A DNA stretch of 64,000 nucleotides from positions 21,963 to 85,962 of the forward strand of contig JABCPU010000290.1 of assembly GCA_016800925.1 (NCBI GenBank). The letters are read 5' to 3'. The translations under genes were made by a program, and so were the position numbers. Below, piece by piece: positions 20,415-31,959 of this stretch (its first letter is position 1; every line of letters starts with the position of its first letter). The stretch is from Suillus spraguei. Lineage: Eukaryota > Basidiomycota > Agaricomycetes > Boletales > Suillaceae. The notes under the pieces were generated by a model. That model was not told where the DNA came from. It did not search any database and saw only the letters and a list, made by a program, of their open reading frames with translations.

Positions 20415-23400
20415 ATGCCAGAACAACCCAACGACCAATTAGCAGGGGGCGACAACTTACAAATCTGGCAACAAAATCTAAGGAAATCGCTCCCAGCCTG
20501 GGAGCACATGCTCAAGGACCTGGACCCGAATGTATATGACATCGCCTGTATACAAGAACCATATCTAAACCCAGTAAAATTAGCTAACGCCTCCAACCTA
20601 AGACAGTACTGGGATGTAATATACCCGACAGACCATCATACCAGCCCAGAAAGATCGCAAGTAATAATGCTAGTTAACACAAAACTCTCGAAGAACGACT
20701 GGCACACCGTCACGATCAAATCATCGAACGTAATGGCAATCGAACTGACGGGCAACTTCGGGAAGGTACGCATGTACAACATATATAATGCCTGTGATCA
20801 CAATAACACACTAATATTTCTCGAACGGCACATGGCCACGGAGCGCAACACAAGGCAGGCGCAGCGCACCGCTAAAGGCGAACAAGGCGCAAACCAGAGT
20901 ACATAATGTGGATGGGCGATTTCAACCGCCATCACCCTTTGTGGGAACCACAGCATAACACACACTTATTTACAGCAGCAAATCTAAACGCTGCAGCAGT
21001 ACTAATAAACATATTGTCTATGTATAACCTTGTACAGATACTCCCACCGGGTCTAACTACCCTAGAAGCCTCTAATACAAGAAACCTAACACACCCGGAT
21101 AATACATTCTGCTCCATGCAAATGGAGCAATGGATCAGCAAATGCAGCGTCGAACAACACCTCCGCCCAGTTGTCACAGACCACTTCCCAATCATAACGG
21201 TCATAGACATAGAACCAGAACGCGTGACGCACGCCCCCAAGCACAACTATCACGCAACGGATTGAGAAGAGTTCAGAGAGTACCTAGCCAGCAAGCTAAG
21301 CAATATCCCACCACCAAATGAACTAACTACCCACGTACAGTTCCAGGAAGCATTGACAGCGCTGACGAGGTGCATTTTGGAAACAGTAGAAGCCAAGGTC
21401 CCTAAATCCAACCCCTCCCCATACGCGAAGCGCTGGTGGTCAAAAGAACTAGAGGCAGAGCGAAAAGGGGTAAGGAAACTAGCTAGAGACTCAAGAAAAC
21501 ACCTAGCAAGACGGAACGACCCGGTACACGAGGAATACAGAGTGGCGCGAAACAAACTCGTGGAGAACATCAAACGAGCAAAGACAGACCACTGGAACGA
21601 ATGGATGGAATCGCTAACACCAAAGGGGATCTGGACCTTTCATAAGTACGCAGCTAGTACACCAACTGACCAAATCCACACCAGAATAAAAACGTTACAA
21701 GACCAACAGGCTGACGGCCAAAATGGTGTAACACAGGATAACGCTCGAAAAAGCGAACTGTTATATAACGTCTTTTTCAGATCACTGGTGGAAAACGACT
21801 CAGTAGACCCAGACTTCAACTATGACCCCCCAATATGCGATTTCGAGCCCATAATGGACCAGCAAATCTACCGCGCAATAGCCAAACTAGCTCCTCATAA
21901 AGCCCCAGGCTGAACGGAATTCGCAACATAGTCTTTACCAAGTGCGCGGATCTAATAGTACCTCACATGGCACCAATCTTCCGAGCTACATTCACACTGA
22001 AAATCTACCCGAACGAATGGAAGTGCTCATCAACGATAGTGTTAAGAAAACCCAGAAGGCCAGACTACAGTGTGCCAAAAGCGTATAGACCAATAACGCT
22101 CCTGGATACCATGGCTAAGCTTCTATCCTCCTGCGTAGCAGACAATCTCACGTACATTGCAGAACAACACGGCCTATTTCAGCAACGCACTTCGGTGGAC
22201 GGCCAGGCAGATCGACGGTAGACTCACTCCACATGTTAACGAAATTCATAACAGACACTTGGGCATCGAAAGACGATCACGTCTCACTACTATTCCTCGA
22301 TGTAAAAGTGGCATTCCCAAGCGTAGTTACGAACAGACTCCTGCACATTCTGAAAAGAAAAGGGATACCAACGCAGTACGTCGAATGGTACAGAAGAAGA
22401 CTCGAAAATAGAACCACCCATCTCTTCTTTGAGGACTACCAATCGAAACTCTTCAAGGTCCCAGACGGACTCGATCAAGGATGTCCATTGTCCCCAATAG
22501 CGTTCATTTTCTACAACTCAGATGTACTGGAAGTCGCTAACCCCAACCCACGCAAAGGAGAACTGAGCCTGGGCTTCCTCGATGATGTCGCGTTAGCAGC
22601 CAGAGCGAAATCATATGAGGAATCGAATGAAAAGCTCAGACACATGATGGAGAAAAGGGGAGGAGCGTTAGAATGGAGTGAACGGCACCACGCTGAGTTC
22701 GAACTTGAGAAAACAGCACTAATATGTCTATCAAGGAAGCGCATACCGGATGAACAGAACCCACGCAAGACCACACCAGAACGCCGCCCAGCTATCACCA
22801 TCCGCAATTGCACCATTCAACCATCGAAATCACACAAGTTCCTGGGCATGATTGTAGACGAGAACCTCAACTTCAACGAACACGCGGCCTACGCACTTGC
22901 AAAAGGAACAAAGTACGCACTAGCATGTATGAGGGTGATCCGACTGACAAAAGGAATGCATGGAAGGGCGATGAAACGGCTGTACGAAGGAGTCATACTG
23001 CCAAAAATGCTCTACGCAGCGGATGTCTGGTGCTCAGGCCTCGTTGCAAAAAGGAGAGGGAAACAGAGAGGGGGCAGGGGACCGAAAGGCTTCGCCACAC
23101 AGATGTCGAGAGTTCAGCGCATGGCCACGACCCTAATAACAGGAGGACTAAGATCAACTTCCAATGATATGTTAGACGCGCACGCTAACGTCTTACCGTT
23201 TCAACAGACACTCCGCATGGCAACACTCCCAGACACTCACCCACTAGCAAAGGACATCAGGTCAGCATACATGTTCGGCGCAAAAAGGGAATTCAAGGGG
23301 AGAAAACGACACCCGTCTCCACTGCACAAACTGACGTACGAGTACCAGATAGACCCCGACACCACAGAGAAGATTAGGCTGGTCAGACACTATCCAAAGT

Positions 23401-24452
23401 GGACCCCAGACACCAAAACGCACATCGCAGACAAACCAGAGAGAGCAGCGGATGAAGACCTATCAGCGGAAGAAGACATAAGAGCATACTCAGACGGATC
23501 TTCGATCGAAGGAGGAGTGGGGGCAGCAGCAGTGATCATGCGAGGCGAACAAGTGATTAAGAGTCGGAGATTCTACCTGGGCAAGGACACGGAGCACATG
23601 GTGTATGAAGGAGAGCTTGTGGGAATGATTCTGGCAGTTCAGCTTCTAAAAGAAGAGGGAGGAGAAAGGGGGGGTACCATGTCACTGGGGGTAGACAATC
23701 AGGCAGCCATCCGCGCAACATCAGCATTCCGTTCACAACCAGGACACTACCTGATGGACATGTTCCACGACGACCTATGCAGGGTCATCCCAGCCAACGA
23801 TGGAAGGAAACTCATCATCAGGTGGACGCCAGGGCATAAGGGCATCCCGGGCAATGAAGCAGCGGACGAGCAGGCGAAAGAGGCAGCGAGAGGGAAATCA
23901 TCGGGAACGAACGAACTCCCGAAATCCTTGCTAACAAAACACGGTGAAACCAAGGAACTGCCACGTAGTAAGTCAGCGATCAAACAGACATACCACCGCA
24001 GAATAAAGGACGAGGCGACGGAAATAGCAAACAACTCACCAAGGTTCACCGCCCTGTGCACCATAGACCAGTCAGCTCCTTCCAACAAATTCGCTGCAAA
24101 AACTGCATCGTTACCAAGGAAGCACAGCTCGCTCCTCTTTCAGCTCAGAACGGGTCATATAGCGCTCAACAAACACCTACACCGGATATCGAAGAGCCAA
24201 TCAGCCAAGTGCAAAAACTGCAACGCGCACGAGGAAACAGTACATCATTTCCTACTAGTATGCCCCACCTTCACCAGACAGAGAGACGCCGTGCGTCTCG
24301 AAGTAGGCCCGCGCAAATACAATATCAAGCACTTGCTCAATGATACTCAAGGAATGAGAGCAACCCTGAAATACATCGCACGTACAAGACGCTTCGAGCA
24401 GACTTTCAGAGATGTTACCCCCCCCAAGGAAAAAGAGGAAAGGAGAGAATAA
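20415..24452 (+). pseudogene. LINE ORF2 (endonuclease-reverse transcriptase-RNase H), several frameshifts and stops
   Basis: The endonuclease part reads NLQIWQQNLRKS, CIQEPYLNP, then WMGDFNRHHPLWE and VTDHFPII. The reverse transcriptase contains QGCPLSP and the catalytic GFLDDVAL. The RNase H domain has AYSDGSS, VYEGELVG and WTPGHKGIPGNEAAD. A C-terminal CKNCNAHEETVHHFLLVC motif follows. The frame breaks near 20900 (about one base), at 21263 (TGA where Trp is expected), near 21910, and again between 22100 and 22233. From 22233 to 24452 it is open for 739 codons. The element can no longer move by itself. Confidence 0.88.
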
Positions 24453-24663
24453 TAGAATGAAACCAAACCCAAACATAACTGCTTGCCTCCTCACAGGCAT
24501 CACAGTTCCTGCCCACGCCGGAACCATTGTCAAGACGCTACCAAGACAAGATATATAGAGTAAATACCAAGGTACATACATGTAGGAGATGTCCAACATA
24601 GGGCTTAGCCCCAACGGACAATAAACAAGGATTCAAAAAAAAAAAAAAAAATATTCATAGTAA

Positions 24664-25162
24664 AAAAATAGTGAAGGACCCTGCACTGGTAACAGTGCAA
24701 CGCGAGCGCGCAAAGCCAAAATGGAGGAGATACAAGGGTGCCGACTTTCGTTTGAGAGATAACGAAGAAAATTTCACATATAGAGCAGGAGGATTTAGTC
24801 ACTAAGTTGCATTGGGGAAGATTGTAGGTACTGGTGGCAGACAGGTCAAGTAGTAGCTCCATTACAGGGTGTAAATAACTGAGCATGTTGTACTGGGCAC
24901 CTAGATAGTGGTGGGAGAGACAGAGAGATCAGCATACGTGGAAAAAGGTTGAAACGTACCTTGGTATTGCTGCGCAAGGTGCCGCATTGCTAGAGCAAGG
25001 CTGATTATGTCAGCGTATATCGCTGGCGTTAGTGGCCTAAAACGGATGGAAGTCATCTGTAAAGTCTATTGGGGGGGGTAGATGACACACGATTACAAAC
25101 TGACTGAAAATGAACAGCGGCATCGCGGCACACCTGCCTAATAAGGGTAAATATATGATATG
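24664..25162. other. No gene; remnant between LINE and right inverted end
   Basis: AT-poor, non-repetitive sequence with only short frames. It presumably belongs to the deleted Harbinger-like host element. I see no motif in it. Confidence 0.4.
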
Positions 25163-25550
25163 ATATTCTAATCAGAATATTTCAGCCTACGGAAAGTCAT
25201 CCTGTAGCAAATGTTTCTCCAACTCACTCCTGTAGCTGCATTTAGTGCCTCTTTCCAAATTGGAAGGAGCAGGCTCAGCACTCCACTTCGGGTCACTTTG
25301 CTGATGTGTTCCGTGTGCACTCTCCCTCATTCCAAGTCATGCCATACAAGTGGGGCTCATGGCGTCGTGGCTACACATTGGTGCTACAGCAGGTCTGACT
25401 CATCTAGCCAGAATTAGTCCATCAAGATCGCTTCCATACTGCTGTAAAGAGATTTGAAAGAATCCCTCACTCTTTGTATCTCATGACGCTGGCGGAGTTC
25501 AAATATTTGAATCCAATCATCGCTTGTGAGCATCAAGCATTATGGTGCAG

Positions 25551-26320
25551 TGTCATATACCATACTTCTAATCTCAGATCCGACCATATCCGATCAGATC
25601 TGATCGATTCCATATCCGTCTGGTCCACAGATCCTGCCCGGACCACCCATCCAAATGTGCTCACTTCTCGCACCTTAACTCCCTTGTGTATATCTGCGTC
25701 TATCTCCTTTCGTCATTCCTCCTGTTTCCGGTATTCCGGCTGTTTATATTTCCGTCCTGTGTTACTGATCCATTTCCTGTGTTCATTTCCGATTCATGCT
25801 TACTGATCTGCTGTGCATTAACTAATAGACTTCCGTTACACTTCGTACATAGCCCTCGGTCCCGGACTTGCTGATTATCCATCTTAGATACTTACAGTAT
25901 ATAAACCACTTGTAGATCTCCGTAGAACCTTAGTTCGAATATCATCTTAGATTCTACTCATTCTGTTCCCTCCGGACTTAAGCCACTTTCCGCTTTAAGT
26001 CACCTTCCGAGACTTAGGATTGATTCCTATAGTCTATATCTCCAACTCTATCTTCGGATAGTCTACCTCCGTTAGTTTCTAGTTAGGAACTCGTTCCGAG
26101 ACTAGCCTTAATCTCTGTCCTCTCCTTATGTTCCGAATAACCTTCGGACATACCATATCCGATACCTTCGGGCACCCGGATCCGTCACGCAACTCCTTCT
26201 GGGTCTTCGGACGAATAACTCCTCCCTGAAATAAAGGGGCATTACTCGAGAAAGGGGCACAGTGCACGAACTGAGGCCAAAGCCCTTCGTATCTCTCTAC
26301 CCTTGAGTACAGTCTTAACA
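25551..26320 (+). mobile_element. Solo LTR of the chromovirus family
   Basis: A 770-bp sequence TGTCATATACC...AGTCTTAACA, nearly colinear with the LTRs at 54800 and 61960, flanked by the 5-bp duplication TGCAG (25546-25550 and 26321-26325). No internal element sequence remains, as expected after recombination between two LTRs. It differs from the other two LTRs at more sites than they differ from each other, so it is the older insertion. Confidence 0.93.
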
Positions 26321-26910
26321 TGCAGTTTGAGCACCTGGACCTTGCTAGTGCAAGTAGAAAGTATGATTGGCGCATCTCGCTGACTGAAATATATGCTGAC
26401 CAGATCAAGGAGTAAACTTTTTACAGCTACTTTCATATTGATAGGCCAGATTTCATTTTGTTCCCCTCACCGCTTTTGTTTAGTTGTGGAGCTGTACAAA
26501 CAAAAGGCTCCTGCCTCTTACGATATTTGGGCGCGCAAAGTATCCTAGAATGGCAAGCTTCGAGTCTTGCTCGCTTCATGTTCTTATCAGTCACTGAGCT
26601 GCGATGATGAGCATCTGTCAGCTCTCGCAGCGTACGACTATTGATTGATGATGATGTTGTGCTACCAGGTATACCACTATACTATTATATTCACAATTGA
26701 GCATGCTGATCCTTATAGTGATGCAGGTTCAATGGTGCTCGGCCCCATGCTCTGCTCAGGGCTAACAACCTAGTCATTAGCATGACGGCTTTCTCATCTT
26801 GTTGAATAACTGTCTCAGTGAGTTCAGGATGATCCGACCGAGTCCACCTCCAACTGATGAACAAATGTATATAATACTTGTTGGTCAAGTGCAGGATCCC
26901 CACCAATCTC

Positions 26911-28053
26911 ATGTCCGATTCAAGTTATTCTCAAAGTTCTACTCTTAATGAAGAGGAGCAGCGAGAGATACTTCAACAGCGCTTTCCTCTTGCTGGATAC
27001 TGGTTTAACATGCTTCCCACCCACCCCTTCATCCATGGTGTTGAAAACATGCTGTCTCGTGTTCCGGCTCTAAGTCAGCCATCTCAGCAGTCCGTCAGTG
27101 AGTAAAGAATTTAGAATTTTTATCATTATGGTCATCTGAAACTTAAGAATCTGATCCTTCAGCTGTTTCAAATATTACTATCTCAATTCCGTTGAATACT
27201 GGAGTTATTGGGGGATGTGTCAGTCGAGTTCAACTTCAGCTTCCCCTCGACATTTCTTTCATCAATTTCTTCTTGCACATCTGTGCAAAGATGGATCTAG
27301 ACCCAGCTAATGCTGAACTGGGGTATAAGTTCCAGACTGACCGACCGTGCCCATGATGATCCTCATCAGCTCTCAAATGAGCAGCAGCTTCGTGAAGCCC
27401 TAGAATGAGGCAAACAGCTGATCCAGCGTTCTCGCACTTGGCAAACCATTCTTGAGGTACACAATCTGGTAGGTGGAGACTGAGCTTTTAAATAACATGT
27501 TGCTAATTACAATCAGAAGAGACCTCATCAAGCTGTGTCAGTCACTCGTAATCGGGAAGAGATCGGAACCAGTGATCAAGACCCAACTACTCTCAGTTTT
27601 GCAGCCGAGTTCTGTGAGCTCAAGAGTAAGCTGGACTGCACAAAGCACCCTGGAAAATACTGCTATGTCAGCCCTATCAGTGGTGGCCACAAGGCACAGG
27701 ACATATATAGCCTAACACTGTGGGCGAAAAAAATTGTAAGTGAGCCTGTCTTGAAATACCAGTCACCATGACTCATCCTTTTTTCAAAGTTCTTGAGCAA
27801 GGCTACTTATGAGAAACCTCCTGAGACAGCTGTGTTTGACCATGTCTCAAAGAAACACTGGGTATCTTCGACAACTAGTGCTTCGCAGCCTGAGATTCAT
27901 GTCCATCTCCCCCAAACCATTACACAGCCACTCAGCGATATTAGTGGGGAACGCCATATCAATACATCTCATACTTGGATATTCTCAACTCCAGTATTTT
28001 GTGGTGATGATGATGATGAGTTCAGTAATGCATTACACTGCCGGTTTGGGTGA
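26911..28053 (+). pseudogene. Transposon-associated accessory protein, broken
   Basis: Begins at ATG 26911 (MSDSSYSQSS). It continues over an intron into ITISIPLNTGVIGG, LPLDISFINFFLHICAKMDLD, a frameshift near 27345, QLSNEQQLREALE followed by an in-frame stop, LIQRSRTWQTILEVHNL, and then CTKHPGKYCYV and LTLWAKKI. The block order resembles multi-copy proteins that travel with DNA transposons in Agaricomycetes, but I cannot give a family name. Not expressible as one protein. Confidence 0.45.
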
Positions 28054-28264
28054 GAAGGTAATGCAATCTACACTTAGCATTCCTCCTGCATCACCACTTA
28101 TTGATACTTACCCTGTTTTAATGCAATAGAATGACACTATAGCCTGGTTTTCAGCAATGACTTGATACCCATGAAGTCAGGCTTGTTATAGAGCATTCAT
28201 CGACAGCGAGAATGGTGGATTTGTTGGATAGCTTCCAGGGAAGGGTATTATCTGTAGTACAGTG

Positions 28265-28497
28265 CATCAGAATTCACATTCTTGACATGCTTAATCAGCT
28301 TACTCACTTATTCAAACTTGTTTTCTTCTCACATCATTCACCTGCATATCTTATTTTTTGAGTGCGAATACATAAACATGTTATTATATTTCATTTTTTT
28401 TTTGAATTCATTCACGTTGAATTTTGGACAAGTAATCAATTCACAAGAGTAAGGTAATAATCCGCATAAGGCACGTTAAGAATGTGCATTCCTGATG
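28265..28497. mobile_element. MITE family A, copy 3 (shortened by many tiny deletions)
   Basis: Same family and orientation as copy 2, but only 233 bp. Compared with copies 2 and 4 nearly all differences are losses of 1-4 bases, often in short runs (for example caggaaattcacacattcc against cagaattcacattc). The flanking dinucleotides do not match. Confidence 0.75.
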
Positions 28498-28756
28498 GAT
28501 GTTAATACATCACTAACCGAAGATTGAATTAAATTTCCCTCACATTTTCTTTACTTGCACTAGTCAGCTTTTTCTATTCTGGCTGCTATGATTACAGCCA
28601 ACCAAATTTGCAATTTGCGAGAGTCTTTTGCGAGGCATAACAGTGACAAATTGTGAACTTCACTACTAAGTACAATGAATGCGGCAGTACATACTATTAG
28701 TACTCACTTTGCCATTGTCACGCTGCACAGCCACAACATAAGCCTGAAAGTTCAGT

Positions 28757-28891
28757 AAAAAGCTTACTACTCATTCAGAATTGCGAATCAAGAAAATCTG
28801 TTCCAGTCAATTGTCCGCACACTTGGTACGAATAATCGACTGGAACAGATTTTCTTGATTCGCTTTTCTGAATGAGTAATAGGCTTTTTAA
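28757..28891. repeat. Fold-back (palindromic) element
   Basis: Two arms of about 50 bp around actcattcagaat..gaatcaagaaaatctgttccagtc are inverted about a 25-nt loop centred near 28822. It has no ORF and lies just outside the left arm of the large inverted duplication. Confidence 0.7.
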
Positions 28892-29770
28892 CACAAATGT
28901 CACGAAAAGTCATGTGATCTAGATGTATTTGCATGAGGTCTATCTTATGTAGATATATAAATTTTAAATAAGAGAAATACAGTTGAATCCACAGTGCAGA
29001 ATCCGATCCATAATCGCATTCTCGAGGCGCTTCGACGATTAAGCTCATAATCCGATTCTCACGTCCAAAATTGTTTTTTGAATCGTATTCTAAATCGCTC
29101 CATAATCGTTTACTCTGACTACCACTATTAATGACTATGGAAATGACATCAAAGTCAAAACTCAGAAGGGTTTGGAATGGTTCGGGAAGGCCGAACCAGA
29201 ACCGAACCGTTTGGGATGGCCTAGAACCGAGAACCAAGGACCGGACCGCGGACTAGTCAGACAACTGGTGCGGATCCTGTTGCTCTCAAACGCATGGCTG
29301 CTGTGATGCCACAAGGGATCTCAAATTCATCAATGACACTGGCATGTCGCAATATGAGGTGTCTTGCTCGCAATCTGAGGTGCCTTGCTCGCAATATGTC
29401 TACCAGTAGCACTCTGGCAAGGTGCGGAGATTAAAATAACCATCGGTTCTTCCATTAATATTGTAGGTTGGTGAAATGAAATTGCACTTAATGGCTCGCA
29501 AAGAATTATAACAGCATATTTGGATTTTTATGCACGTTTAGCTCCGGTTAAGACGTGAGAGCTCCTCACACTACCACTGGCTAAAGTCAGCCAACTGTGA
29601 ATGTATTATGATGATGAAGCTTTCGCAGCGGACTCATTTGTATCAGTCACCAGACACCTGCCACGCAATTCATCCGAGTCAGATATTGTGTGTTGTATCG
29701 TGGCGGCACCCATCTTGAAATTTTTGACCACTGCTGGCTGTTGTCTGCTGACCATGATCTGCGCATATAT

Positions 29771-29822
29771 CCAATTATTGTTTGTAGAAGAGGCGAAGAT
29801 CGGACCTGCGAGAATGTATAAA
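29771..29822 (+). promoter_or_regulatory. CCAAT and TATA elements of the repeat-peptide gene
   Basis: CCAAT lies at 29771-29775 and TATAAA at 29817-29822, 61 bp before the ATG. The spacing is suitable for a strongly transcribed RNA polymerase II gene. Confidence 0.5.
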
Positions 29823-29882
29823 GGTCTTCTCGGTTTTTCAGTAGAGTGCATTGACGAATAGTCACTCCTCTTATCCATAAAC

Positions 29883-31520
29883 ATGCAGATTTCTTTGCTC
29901 TTGAGCGCACTTGTATCTCTTGTCATTCTTGGTGCAGCGTCACCCATGCCAGGAGCCATCTTGGAACATTCTTGTGAGTATTCATGATCATCAGTAGTAT
30001 TATATTCACTCAGATGGACTGCAATGCACCACTCAGACAAGCGAGAGGAGCTTTCTCCAGAATACTTGAAGTATGGTTCAACCGGAGGTGAGATATAATA
30101 TATCCATCATTTATATTCATTTACCAATCGTAAATTTTACACCAGGCGAGAAGCGAAAGGAGCTTTCCCCAGAATACTTGAAGTATGGTTCAACTGGAGG
30201 TGAGATATAATATATCCATCACTTATATTCATTTACCAATCGTACATTTTACACCAGGCGAGAAGCGAAAGGAACTTTCCCCAGAATACTTGAAGTATGG
30301 TTCAACTGGAGGTGAGATATAATATATCCATCATTTATATTCATTTACCAATCGTACATTTTACACCAGGTGAGAAGCGAGAGGAGCTTTCCCCAGAATA
30401 CTTGAAGTATGGTTCAACTGGAGGTGAGATATAATATATCCATCATTTATATTCATTTACCAATCGTAAATTTTACACCAGGCGAGAAGCGAAAGGAACT
30501 TTCCCCAGAATACTTGAAGTATGGTTCAACTGGAGGTGAGATATAATATATCCATCATTTATATTCATTTACCAATCGTACATTTTACACCAGGTGAGAA
30601 GCGAAAGGAGCTTTCTCCAGAATACTTGAAGTATGGTTCAACCGGAGGTGAGATATAATATATCAATCATTCATATTCAATGGCCAATCGTACATTTTAC
30701 ACCAGGCGAGAAACGAGAGGAGCTTTCTCCAGAATACTTGAAGTATGGTTCAACTGGAGGTGAGATATAATATATTCATCATTTATATTCATTTACCAAT
30801 CGTACATTTTACACCAGGCGAGAAGCGAAAGGAACTTTCCCCAGAATACTTGAAGTATGGTTCAACTGGAGGTGAGATATAATATATCCATCATTTATAT
30901 TCATTTACCAATCGGACATTTTACACCAGGCGAGAAGCGAAAGGAGCTTTCTCCAGAATACTTGAAGTATGGTTCAACTGGAGGTGAGATAATATATCCA
31001 TCATTTCTATTCATTTACTAATCGTACATTTTACACCAGACGAGAAGCGAAAGGAGCTTGCTCCAGAATACTTGAAGTATGGTTCAACTGGAGGTGAGAT
31101 AAAATATATCCGTCATTTATATTCATTTACCAATCGAACATCTTACACCAGGCGAGAAGCGAAAGGAGCTTTCTCCAGAATACTTGAAGTATGGTTCAAC
31201 TGGAGGTGAGATATAATATATCCATCATTTATATTATATTCATTTACCAATCGCACATTTTACACCAGACGAGAAGCGAAAGGAGCTTGCCCCAGAATAC
31301 TTGAAGTATGGTTCAACTGGAGGTGAGATATAATATATCCATCATTTATATTCATTTACCAATCGTACATTTTACACCAGACGGGAAGCGAGAGGAGCTT
31401 TCTCCAGACTACTTGAAGTATGGTTCAACTGGAGGTAAGATATAATATATCCATCATTTATATTCATTTACCAATGTACATACGTATCCTGCTCCAGAGA
31501 AGCGCAAGGACCTGGAGTGA
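29883..31520 (+). CDS. Secreted precursor with 13 Kex2-bounded peptide repeats, one repeat per exon
   Basis: Exon 1 (29883-29973) encodes a signal peptide (MQISLLLSALVSLVILGAAS) and a short pro-region. Exon 2 (30037-30087) and twelve 54-nt exons (starting 30146, 30258, 30370, 30482, 30594, 30706, 30818, 30930, 31040, 31152, 31269, 31381) each encode KR(K/E)EL(S/A)P(E/D)YLKYGSTG. Exon 15 (31498-31520) ends KRKDLE and stop. All exons join in phase 1, 813 nt in total, 270 aa. Lys-Arg before every unit is a Kex2 cleavage site, so the Golgi protease would release about 13 near-identical peptides with two tyrosines each. Most exon differences are synonymous. This matches the layout of fungal Kex2-processed repetitive proteins and dikaritin-type RiPP precursors, but no tailoring enzyme (UstY/DUF3328) is in the window. 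Function unknown. Confidence 0.88.
30037..31497 (+). repeat. Tandem array of 112-bp exon-plus-intron units
   Basis: Each unit is a 54-nt exon followed by an intron of about 58 nt (gtgagatataatatatccatc...ttttacaccag). Thirteen exon copies are present. The introns are as alike as the exons, which shows that whole units were copied by unequal exchange or conversion. Confidence 0.95.
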
Positions 31521-31948
31521 GGTCACATTTAGTGATCTCACCGACACCTACTAGGACAGCAAACAAGCTGTGTAGCATAAACATCGGTGTTTTTCGTAGC
31601 AATGTGTCTCACTTCCCCGTATCGTGTCAGGTCCATAGTTATGTCAAATCAATAGGGGAGAAATGTATTCAGTTGATCTGGTCTCCTACTTGATGATAAA
31701 CAGTCATTCGTTCTTTCTTACGGAGTTGATCATATCAGACGCTCAACAGAGAATAAAACACGTGGAGGAAAAGCTAGTAGGTGCGGGCAGGACTGTTTCC
31801 CGGTATTAAGATTCGAAGGTCAAGGAGAGATGCCCTCTTATGTAGTAGAGAGACCGACAAATCGCATCCTAGATCATACAACATGTATTGGTACCAAAAT
31901 GATCATTTAACACCCATAAATCCACTTAGGCAGCTGCAAAATATTTCT
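31521..31948. other. Non-coding spacer in left arm
   Basis: Shared with the right arm (about 45019-45403). I see no conserved frame in it. Confidence 0.4.
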
Positions 31949-31959
31949 CTAACACGCTC

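Larger units (their letters stand above)
16735..24650 (+). mobile_element. LINE (non-LTR retrotransposon, APE/RT/RNase H type) with 13-bp TSDs
   Basis: Flanked by the direct repeat ATATTCATAGTAA at 16722-16734 and 24651-24663, with a 3' A-tract directly before the second copy. ORF1 is a gag-like protein with zinc knuckles; ORF2 has an endonuclease, reverse transcriptase, RNase H and a C-terminal CCHC. RNase H after the RT with an APE-type endonuclease points to the Tad1/I group. About 6.3 kb without the Tc1 insertion. ORF2 is disabled. Confidence 0.9.
15406..25202. mobile_element. Composite Harbinger-like element bounded by 40-bp inverted ends, filled with later insertions
   Basis: 15406-15445 and 25163-25202 are exact reverse complements over 40 bp, beginning GGATGACTTTCCGTAGGCTG when read inward from the left. 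Between them lie a broken HARBI1-like nuclease, two MITEs, and a LINE that contains a Tc1 element. Subtracting the insertions leaves about 1.3 kb, so the host element is internally deleted. A target-site duplication is not evident in the flanks (left taat, right tgta), so the ends are assigned from the repeat alone. Confidence 0.55.

Noticed and set aside
25211..25417. 68-codon frame just right of the 40-bp inverted end
   Set aside because: No motif, no conserved partner exon and weak start context.
29606..30040. 144-codon minus-strand frame over the precursor promoter and signal exon (also 46837-47271 in the other arm)
   Set aside because: It is antisense to a well-supported spliced gene, covers its promoter and intron, and has no family motif; its conservation follows from the duplication.
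30037..31497. CRISPR-like appearance of the regularly spaced repeats
   Set aside because: Repeat and spacer are both conserved, the spacers have GT-AG borders, and the repeats code in frame. The context is eukaryotic.
29883..31520. Assignment as a dikaritin or as a mating pheromone
   Set aside because: No UstY/DUF3328 enzyme is in the window and the core lacks the known ustiloxin-type motif. Basidiomycete pheromones end in a CaaX motif, which is absent.
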